From positions 13,602,199-13,666,198 of the forward strand of contig NC_052621.1 of the NCBI RefSeq assembly GCF_016545825.1: a stretch of 64,000 bases of DNA, written 5' to 3'. Origin of the DNA: Eucalyptus grandis. Lineage: Eukaryota; Streptophyta; Magnoliopsida; Myrtales; Myrtaceae. The notes beneath the pieces are model-generated. The model made no database searches, was not told the DNA's origin, and worked only from the letters and a program-made list of their open reading frames with translations. Below, in pieces: positions 55,482 to 64,000 of the stretch; the first letter of the stretch is position 1; the number at the start of each line of letters is the position of its first letter. The translations under genes and the position numbers were made by a program.

Positions 55482-58400
55482 ATGGAACTCCACATTCCAA
55501 CACAAATCGCGATCGTTTCCATTCCCATCATCCTTTTCACGTGCATTTCTTCTTCTTCTTCTTTGTCGTCGTCGTTGTCACCATCAAACTTGCACCCTTT
55601 GGTGGTCGACTCCGTGCTTGAGCATCTCAACTACACCGCCATTTCTGAGTTCCGATTGCTGAATAGAAGGCGAATTCTCGAGTGTAGCGATGGGAACCCT
55701 TATCTCAAAATTAATGTCAGTGGCAACGCCACCATGGGAGATGAAGAGTACCTTACAGTTAATGTAACCGGGGTCCTGGTTCCAGCGGACAACGACTGGA
55801 TTGCCATGATTTCTCCATCGGACGCTGAGTAAGTCATCCTGATGTTTAATTCGTTCGTCCTTGAAACGTATTGGTACACATGAGCAGGTTACTCATTCAA
55901 GTTCCTTCATCTTCTTGTGATTTTTTTTGGGTTGCAGCGTCTCGTATTGTCCACTGAACAAGATTATGTATGTACAGACTGGTGATCTCATTGATCTTCC
56001 TCTCCTATGCCATTATCCTGTCAAGGTGATTTTATCTACCATTGAATCATGCCTTGTTGATGGCTTATCTATCTTCTTCTTGATGAGTAATAGAAACGTA
56101 AAATAGTGAGGGGCTTTAGAGAAAATAGTGGAACCCACATGGGCTGAACAGAAAGGCACTTGAAAAAGAAATCACATGGCGCATTGCCGAACACCTTTTG
56201 CCAAGACTTGGTTCAGTCCTCATATGATCGACCAACAAAGTGACGCCATGGAGTACATAGCGTTCACGTAACGACGTCATATTTCATTTGGTTAGGCACA
56301 TATCGAGTTACAAAAAAAAAAACCAATATACTCGATAGACTATATGATTATGTTGTGGTGGTAGATGAAATCGATTAAAATGCGAAAAGTATGTGAAATT
56401 GATATTATTTTTCAAAATATTCAACAAACATTTCGTTTTATCTAAGTGCCACCAACTTAATTTAATGAATACACAAATGTATGTATGTATGTATGTATGT
56501 ATGTTGAAATACTTTAGCAAAGCGGAAAAGCAACAGAACACAAACCTTCGTCGACAGTCAGACACAGCCCATATTGCTGCTCCCCTAGAGGCGCCGGGGT
56601 CAACACAACCTCAAACATTAAAGATTGTCGCTGCTTTTAAGGTTTAAAATACTCCTCGCCAAGTCTTCATTCTCTCGGAAGACGAGGAGAAAATAGGAGT
56701 CAGTTTTATTTTTAATCTATTTTTATTTTTGTTAAAGCGTCTCTTTTTGGGTTCAAAAGAGAATCAAAAGAGTCCTTCATTTCTTTACCAAAAAAAAAAA
56801 AAAAAAGAGTCCTTCATTCTATAATCTGCTAAAGATTCAATCCATAAAGTCAGATTTGGCTCTGGTTCACATTTTTTTGCGAGGCTCTTTATTGAATTCT
56901 TTTATGATTGTATTTTTTATTCAACAAATAAGTAATTGACTTATTGAACCGTCCTTTAAAAAATTACGTAACTTTTTTTCCAGAATTTAAGTATGTATTT
57001 TTTCCGTTGACCATGAAAATACTGAGCTTTGTTGAATGCAGGAAAATAACGAAGATACTTCTCGGAGTTGGATTTTTATTAGTCAAATGGAGACATTCCA
57101 TATGTAACTCTAATTTTAGTAATGCTAGATAATAAGAAAGGTTTACAATTTTATTTTATTTTTTGTATTTTTGAAACATATAAAATGCTGCGTGTAACTC
57201 TGTTATTTGGAAGGAAAAAAAAAAAACTCTGTTATTTGGAATATTTAAGCAAGTCCTTTTTATAAAAATGCTTTAAAATTTCATTTATCACAACCCGTTG
57301 TATTATACCTGTATCTTTTCTTTTTGGCAATGTGCCAAATTCCGTAAATTTTCTAGCATACCTACCATTACTTGTCTAATTAGTTTGAGACTAGGAGAAC
57401 CTTTTCCACTTCAACTTTTTGGTGTACGCTTATGTGCATCATTTTCAGGCACAATACTTGAGCAGGGATCCGGACTATCTGAGCTGCAAGAAGAAGGAGT
57501 GCAAGGAATACAAAGACGGTCAATGCGTGTTGACCACATGCGGCAGCACCTTGACGTTTCACGTTGTGAACATCAGAACCGACATTGAGTTTGTGCTGTT
57601 CGCCGGAGGATTCACCATACCATGCGTGTTGAAGAGATCGAACTCTTTGACCTTTGCTAACCCGAACCAACCGCTCTATGGCCATCTCTCCAGCATTGAC
57701 TCGACCGGGACCTCGGTAAGCACTCAATTAGCTACCAACTGGTGTGCAGAGCTCGCACGGGTCGTGCTGCCAACATTTGGCTTTATGGATGTCATGAAAA
57801 ATGTCAATTATATCATTAGCCAATGAAGTCAGTGGTACTATGCCTGCACGACACATTGCGCCTGAGTGTGGAATAACTCTTTGCATAAAACACTTGAAAG
57901 CAATGCAGATTGCAAATGCTAATTTTACATGCTTTAATCTGCAGATGAGGATTACATGGGTTAGCGGAGGCAAGGAACCCCAAAAGGTACAATATGGAGA
58001 TGGGAGATCACAAACTTCCGAAGTTAGTTCATTCTCACGAGATGATATGTGCAGTGAGTTAACCTCGAACCCTTCCTTGAAAATTCTGTAAATGCATTAG
58101 GACTTACTTTGTTGCACGCAAAACAATTTAAATGCCCCATAAAGACTAATCCTTCACTGAATTTAGTTTTGTTGGTCTGTTTTTTGACAGGTAAAGTGGT
58201 GCCCAGTCCTGCCAAAGATTTTGGTTGGCATGACCCTGGTTACATTCATTCAGCCGTGATGACGGGACTGCAACCTTCTACCTCTTATTCTTACAAATAC
58301 GGAAGGTAGAATCTTTTGACAGAAGCATGTTGTTTATGAGACCAATGGGTTTCAGATCGGCTTGAGGTATTCTTGCTGAGCATAGTGCAATATCTCTGGC

Positions 58401-59326
58401 ATGTCTACTTGATGCAGGGTCATCGAATCTGCAGTAAATGTGAATGAATTGATATGCACTTGTTCTTTACAATCATTTTCTATGAATTCACAACATTAGG
58501 TAGATGATGGAGCACCGGCAAATACTTCCATATGCCTTAGTCCTTAAAGATGTATTGTAGCTGCATGTCTGATTGAGAGAGGATTGGGTATACGGCTTTC
58601 AATTAAAAGGAGAATCTTGTTATCATGACATTGGACTTATATATTGCATGACACTGCAGTTGTGGCAACTGGAAGTAGACGGAATAATCCATCTTTTTTG
58701 GGCATCACTTAGATGATTGGAAATCGAATTGATCAATAAATTTATACTATTTGCTGGCACATTCGAGTTGTTTTGATAATGCTTTTACAATATCCAGTGA
58801 TTCAGTTGGTTGGAGCAAACAAGTTCAGTTCAGGACACCGCCTGCAGGAGGATCAAATGAACTCAAATTTCTTGCATATGGGGATATGGGAAAAGCCCCT
58901 CTGGATGATACAGTCGAGCACTACATTCAGGTAAACATGCATTCCATAGAATGAAAAGTCGCATTTCTAAAGGCAACATTGAAATGATGCTATCCAAGCT
59001 GGGTATACTCTAAGAGGAAGGTGTATCCTTCAAATTTTTGAGAAATGCTAATGGAAGGGACAAAACATGGCACGATTTGAGTGGAGTATCATCTTGAAAA
59101 CCTGCTCTTCAAGAAATATTATTAGCACGTCACATTCATCTGAATTAACTGAAGTGGCACAGACTAAGCTGCTTGTGAGAATTCAAACTCCTGATTATGA
59201 AGGTCTCCTAACATGCGACTTTGTATGTTTCTATAGCCAGGATCAGTCTTGGTGGCTAAGGCAGTGTTGGATGATGTAGACTCCGGCAATGTCGATGCCA
59301 TCTTCCATATTGGAGACATAAGCTAC
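55482..59326 (+). pseudogene. Purple acid phosphatase P3, unit B: exons 1-6 and half of exon 7 intact, then copia
   Basis: Exons 55482-55828, 55938-56025, 57449-57715, 57945-58053, 58191-58305, 58798-58930 and 59237-59326. All six complete exons are open and in phase with canonical junctions; the acceptor lost in unit A is intact here (gttgcag, 55931-55937) and exon 3 reads TFHVVNIRTD without the frameshift. Content: signal peptide with a Ser-rich stretch, beta-sandwich N-domain with Cys pairs (CKKKECKEY, CVLTTC), and the start of the metallophosphatase domain (YGDMGKAPLDD, HIGDISY). The copia begins one base after the Tyr codon of GDISY and supplies Cys-stop. The 3' part should lie beyond the window. 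Before insertion this was the best candidate for the working gene. Confidence 0.9.
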
Positions 59327-59920
59327 TGTTAAGAAACAAAGCCAGAACAGAGAAGCTGATAAAGGAAGAGAAGCTGACCTGATGAAAACTGAGCAAGATA
59401 GAAGCAGAGGAATGAAGCTGACAAAAACAGAGCAAGCTCGGAGTAAGCTGAAAACTGAGCTGGCAATCCTTGATCCAAGCTGAGCTGGCAATCCTCGTGA
59501 AGGATCTGGTTATACAACAGATTAAAACCAAGATCAGAAGCTGATCAAGCTACACGAGTGGCTAAGATTAATCGTTCTGTTAATAAGAGTTGTTAAATCT
59601 GTTGTAAAAGAAGTTGAAGAAGGAAAGCCTTAGTATAAAAAGGGCTGAGGAAAATGTAAAAGAGATGAGGGAGTATGAATTGATTGTTCGTGTACTGAAA
59701 AGGGAATCTCTTTGATCTGAGACTTCTCTCCAAGTCTTCAATAAGAGATCTTGTTGTTAGTTTCTTCTTTTGATCTTCTTCATATCTTAGAGTTCTGTGA
59801 GATAGAACTAGAAGAAGGCTGAACAGATGTATGATGAAGCTTGCGTTGATTGATTCAACAATTACAGTACACAGAAACTTTCTCACATACAGGTTATATT
59901 CTAGATTCTGTTTCTTCTCA
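59327..59920 (+). repeat. 5' LTR of copia element in P3
   Basis: 594 bp from TGTTAAG to TTCTCA. TATA box tataaaaag at 59634-59642. Confidence 0.85.
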
Positions 59921-59933
59921 TGGTATCGAGCTC
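59921..59933 (+). other. Primer-binding site of copia element in P3
   Basis: tggtatcgagctc directly after the LTR; a one-base variant of the Met-tRNA type site seen in the other two elements. Confidence 0.75.
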
Positions 59934-60091
59934 TCTTCCTGGAAATTGTAGATCTAATGATTGTATTACTGAAAGTCTATATAGAGATTGTATGAGCAAG
60001 ACAATACGAAGAGTTGGTTGATTCTGGATAAGATCTTCTGAAATATTACTTGAGTGTTTCTTCGAATCTTCAAAGTTTTTCTGAAGATATA

Positions 60092-61110
60092 ATGGCAACT
60101 AGATTGCAGAAGTATCCGTTTCCTATCCATGTGAACATAGCAAACTTTGTTACAATCAAGCTGAATGAAGAGAATTTTCTATTATGGCAAGCACAATTTA
60201 GCGGTTTCAAAAGTCAAGATCTAATTGGCTTCATTAATGGTGAAACATTACCTCCTCCAAAAATGATACAAACGAGGTTGGGGAAGAGATGAATCCTGAT
60301 CACCTGGATTGGGTAAAAACAGACGCTTAATCTCATCATGGATAAGCGGTGCAAAGGTCGAGAATATCTTGAGTTTGATAATTGGGTTAGAAACTGGATT
60401 CGAGGTATGGCAGGCACTTATCAATCGATTTACTCAGAAATCTGTAGCAAAAGAATTTGAATTAAGAGGGAAATTACAGGCGTGTAGAAAAAGAGATAGA
60501 CTTCTGAGTGAATATCTTCGAGAATTTAAGACTATCTGTGATCAATTGAATGCTATTGGAAAGCCTTTGTTGATGATATAACTAGGATGTTTGGTATACT
60601 TGAAGGGTTAGGTCCCGAATATGAGACCTTTAGAACAACTATGTACTTGTCTCAAGCCCCAGCGAATATGATGAAGTTATCTCTCGCTTGAAAGATTTGA
60701 AACCAGATTGCAAACATATCCTGTGAATCAATACAATACAAACCTAGCATATTATGGACAAAGAAAGACTGAAATAGGTTTGCGAAGTTTAATCCCGAAG
60801 CCAAGGAGAAAGTATTCAAGGAAGATACAATTACGGGCAGAGGACAATTCATCAACAGAAGAGATCGAGGAAATAGTATCACTGGAATAGGAAGAAATCA
60901 ACAAAATAGAATGAATAATCTGAATCCAACAAGACAAGATCAGATCAGTAAGAATAATTGGTCTAACTATGGACAGGGATTCAGACCATACACAAACTCT
61001 ACTCAGAGATATCAAGGTGTTAGATCTTATCCACCACAAGGCTTAAATGGTGATAAGCGCATACAGGAAACAAAGCTAATGAGTAATGGTCCTCTGGAAT
61101 GTCAAATCTG
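60092..61110 (+). pseudogene. copia gag remnant in P3 element
   Basis: Starts MATRLQKYPFPIHVNIANF at 60092; the block NEENFLLWQAQF is intact, then a stop at 60290. The continuation in another frame (SSWISGAKVENILSLIIGL, ELRGKLQACRKRDRLL) follows, and a damaged zinc knuckle region (LECQI then TGA) lies near 61100. Confidence 0.78.
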
Positions 61111-61399
61111 AAAAGACCAGGTCATACAGCTCTTAGGTGCTGGTATCGCTTGATAATTCATATCAAGAAGATGACATACCAACCGCATTAGCAGCTATGC
61201 ATATTGAAGAACAATGCGGTTCGAATGGTATCCGACACGGAGCCACATCTCATATTACCGCACAGATCCCGGTAAGATTCGAAACTATGCTGCATATAGA
61301 GGTAATGATACGCTTATGATAGGAGATGGCTCTGTTTATCAATCTCATGCATTGGGAACGGAACATTAAACACAACAAATAGCATATTACCATTGAAAG

Positions 61400-64000
61400 A
61401 TGTTTTGATTGTTCCCGAAATCAAAAAGAATCTCCTTTCGTATCAAAATTAACGATGACTATCCTTGTTCCTTTATATTTGATAAGTATGGGGTGTATAT
61501 GAAGGACAATTACAATCATACAACAGTGAAGCTAGGAAGGAAAATCAAGGGGCTGTATCAAGTGGAATCTAGAACTCCAGAAGCATACTTTACTCAGACT
61601 CAACATGAAGTAGGAGAAGATATTTGGCATCAAAGACTTGCTCATACCAGTCTAAAAACAGTGAAAGTTCTGCAAACTCAAAAGCTAATACAATGTAATT
61701 CGAAAGCTCAAAAGATGTGTAGCAGTTGTCAAATAGCTAAGAGTTCAGCTCTGTCTTTTCCTATGTCGACCATATCTCTAATGTTCCTCTAGAAAAGATA
61801 CATTGTGATGTATGGGGACCATCTCCTATCCCATCGGTTCAGAAGTTTTATTACTATGTCATCTTTGTTGATGATTTTTCTCGCTTTAGTTGGATATATC
61901 CAATAAGAAAGAAGTCGAAGTATATGATGTGTTTGTTATGTTTCAAAGACTAGTTGAAAATCAGCTTGATCAAAAGATCAAAGTCTTTCGAGTGATGGAG
62001 GAGGAGAATTCACTAGCATTGAATTTCAGAATCATCTCGCAACAGCATGGCATTAAACATAACATTTCTTGTCCTTATACACCGGAGCAGAATGGTATTT
62101 CAGAGAAAGCATCGACATGTAGTTGAGTTGGGGTTAGCAATGCTGTACAATGCAAAAGTACCATTAAAGTACTGGGTAGATGCCTTTATAACAGCAGCAT
62201 ATATAATCAATTTGCTTCCCTCAACAAAACTACATATGAAATCACCTCATTATAGGCTTTATAAACAGCAACCAAGTTATACTCATCTACGAGTTTTTGG
62301 ATCAGCATGCTATCCCTGTTTGAGACCTTATATGAAGCATAAATTTGACCCAAGATCTCTCATCTGTGTGTTTCTTGGGTACAGTGCGAAACATAAAGGT
62401 TACAGATGCTTGTTGCCTACTAATGGACGTGTTTATATAAGTAGACATGTCGTGTTTGATGAAAGGGTATTTCCATTTACTCAAATAACTACTACAGAGT
62501 ATCAGCAAGGGTCAGATCTATACAAACAATGGATAAGAGGAGTGGTGTCTCCTATGTCCAAAACTACAGAACAGATTCAGTCACAAGTTAATGAGACAAC
62601 TAAATCTTTGCAGTCTTTGCCAAATACTGAATCAAGCCAAATTGTGCCAGAAATACAGGACAGTGGGATCAGCATACTCAATTCAACAAATATATCACAG
62701 CCGAATATAATATCTGATGCTGAGCTACAAACCACTCCTGATAATGCACTCGGTAATGTTGAAACAGTTCAGATGGATTCAAATAATGAAGAGCAAGTGT
62801 CTATGAGTCGAGATTCTAATACAACATCTCATATTAATACAGAACAAGGACAGGTCAGTTCTGTATCAGAGACTACTCAAGGTACATTGTCTACTCATCC
62901 TATGCAAACTAGATTAAAATCAGGGGATTGTTAAAGTAAATCCCAAATATGCATGTCTAGTTGAATATCGGTTCCTATTGAACCAAAGTCGAAAGTCCGC
63001 TTTAGCACACGAAGGATGGCATCAAGCAATGCAAGAAGAAATGGATGCTTTGTATGAAAACAACACCTGGGAGTTAGTTCCTAGAACTAATAAAATGAAT
63101 GTGATTGGCTGCAAATGGGTGTTTAAAACAAAACTTACACCTAATGGGAGTTTAGAGAGACGAAAGCTTCCTGCTTGTAGCCAAAGGTTTCCATCAAGAA
63201 GAAGGTCTTGATTTCACGTAAACCTTCAGCCCCGTAGTAAAGCATGCTACAATTCGAATTATTCTCTCAATAGCAATGATGAAACAAAGGGCAAGTCCAA
63301 CAGTTAGATGTTAAAAATGCCTTCCTACATGGCAATTTAAGTGAAACTGCTCATATGGAACAGCCACCAGGTTTTAAAGACTCACAGAAACCCCATCATG
63401 TTTGTCTCCTCAGAAAATCTCTCTATGGGCTTAGACAAGCTCCCCGAGCTTGGTTTGACAAGTTCAGCAGCTTTCTACTAGAATATGGGTTCTTTTGTAG
63501 CTCAACCGATCCTTCTTTGTTCATCCTACACACTAGCACAGACACAATCCTCCTACTGTTATATGTTGATGATATCATTCTAACTGGAAGTTCATCTCAA
63601 ATACTCTCCAATCTTATTACTGCTCTACATCTTCAGTTTCATATGAAGGACCTTGGTTCACTCCATTATTTTCTTGGCATTGAAGTTCAGCGTACTCAAA
63701 GACATTTGTTTCTCTCGTCAAGCCAAATATGCCTTTGATCTTCTCACCCGAGCCCATATGCTTGAGTCTAAACCAATTTCTACTCCCTTTCGTTAAAACC
63801 AACTATATTGATCAATGACTCTATAGCTATATCTAATCTCGCAGAATATAGAAGTTTAGTTGGGGGTCTTCAGTACCTTACATTAACTCGACCAGACATT
63901 TCTTATGCCACAAATCTACTATGCCAGAAAATGAAGACACCTACGGTTGCAGATCTTCATAGACTAAAAAGGGTACTGAGATATGTTAAAGGTACAATCG
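61400..64000 (+). pseudogene. copia integrase and reverse transcriptase remnant in P3 element
   Basis: GAG-pre-integrase HQRLAHTSLKTVKVLQ (61409-61792), integrase core in three frames (HCDVWGPSP near 61803, a damaged DGGGEF region near 61995, then YTPEQNGIS), integrase C-part LRVFGSACYPCLRPYM (62047-62934), RT GCKWVFKTKLTPNG near 63110, QLDVKNAF near 63303, LYGLRQAPRAWFDKF and YVDDIILTG at 63355-63738, and TVADLHRLKRVLRYVKGTI at the window end. At least six frame breaks. Confidence 0.82.

Larger units (their letters stand above)
59327..64000 (+). mobile_element. Ty1/copia element in PAP P3 exon 7 (5' part, runs off window)
   Basis: Begins TGTTAAGAAAC at 59327 directly after gctac, the likely 5-bp target sequence; the intact site is unit A 26139. 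A 594-bp 5' LTR is followed by a primer site, gag, integrase and RT in plus orientation; RNase H and the 3' LTR lie outside. Its gag (YPFPIHVNIANFVTIKL) and pol closely resemble the element at 1561-6334, so both belong to one family. Numerous 1-bp indels and stops break all reading frames. Confidence 0.92.

Overview
The window is nuclear DNA of a flowering plant, very probably a woody eudicot. The evidence is intron-rich genes for secreted plant enzymes (purple acid phosphatase, class III peroxidase, SBT1-type subtilase), Ty1/copia LTR retrotransposons with Met-tRNA primer sites, MITE-like inverted repeats and AT-rich spacers. The species cannot be fixed from the sequence. No rRNA, tRNA, CRISPR or prokaryotic feature was seen.

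The layout is two tandem copies of one large unit. Unit A (1-31552) and unit B (31553 onward) have the same order: a purple acid phosphatase (PAP) fragment P1 (+), a peroxidase (-), a spacer with a hairpin MITE, a subtilase (-), a MULE-like inverted repeat, a PAP pseudogene P2 (+), a scrap resembling a DUF641 (GIL1/IRKI-type) protein interrupted by a SINE-like insert, a GC-rich island, a TE-rich PAP promoter, and a 13-exon PAP, P3 (+). After P3 in unit A comes a hybrid PAP fragment (P4) that runs directly into P1 of unit B. Exons differ by under about 1% between units and spacers by perhaps 1-2%, judged by eye.

Each unit carries its own later damage. Unit A has a 4.77 kb copia element at the peroxidase exon 3 splice acceptor, two frameshifts in the subtilase, and a dead P3 (lost acceptor, two frameshifts, one nonsense codon). 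Unit B has a complete 7.1 kb copia element inside P2, a second copia element inside the GDxxY metal motif of P3, two 1-bp deletions in the peroxidase and two in the subtilase. No gene here reads through intact without a caveat. Closest are the unit A peroxidase (all four exons open, intron 2 carrying the copia) and the first six exons of unit B P3.

The peroxidase, subtilase and PAP all encode secretory or wall-localised enzymes, but nothing in the sequence links them into one pathway; co-duplication explains their co-occurrence. The main interest is a fresh, nested duplication history with readable junctions. The most important caveat is that two near-identical units differing by TE presence and homopolymer indels could be two haplotypes joined in tandem by an assembler. 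I found no convincing undescribed biological system.
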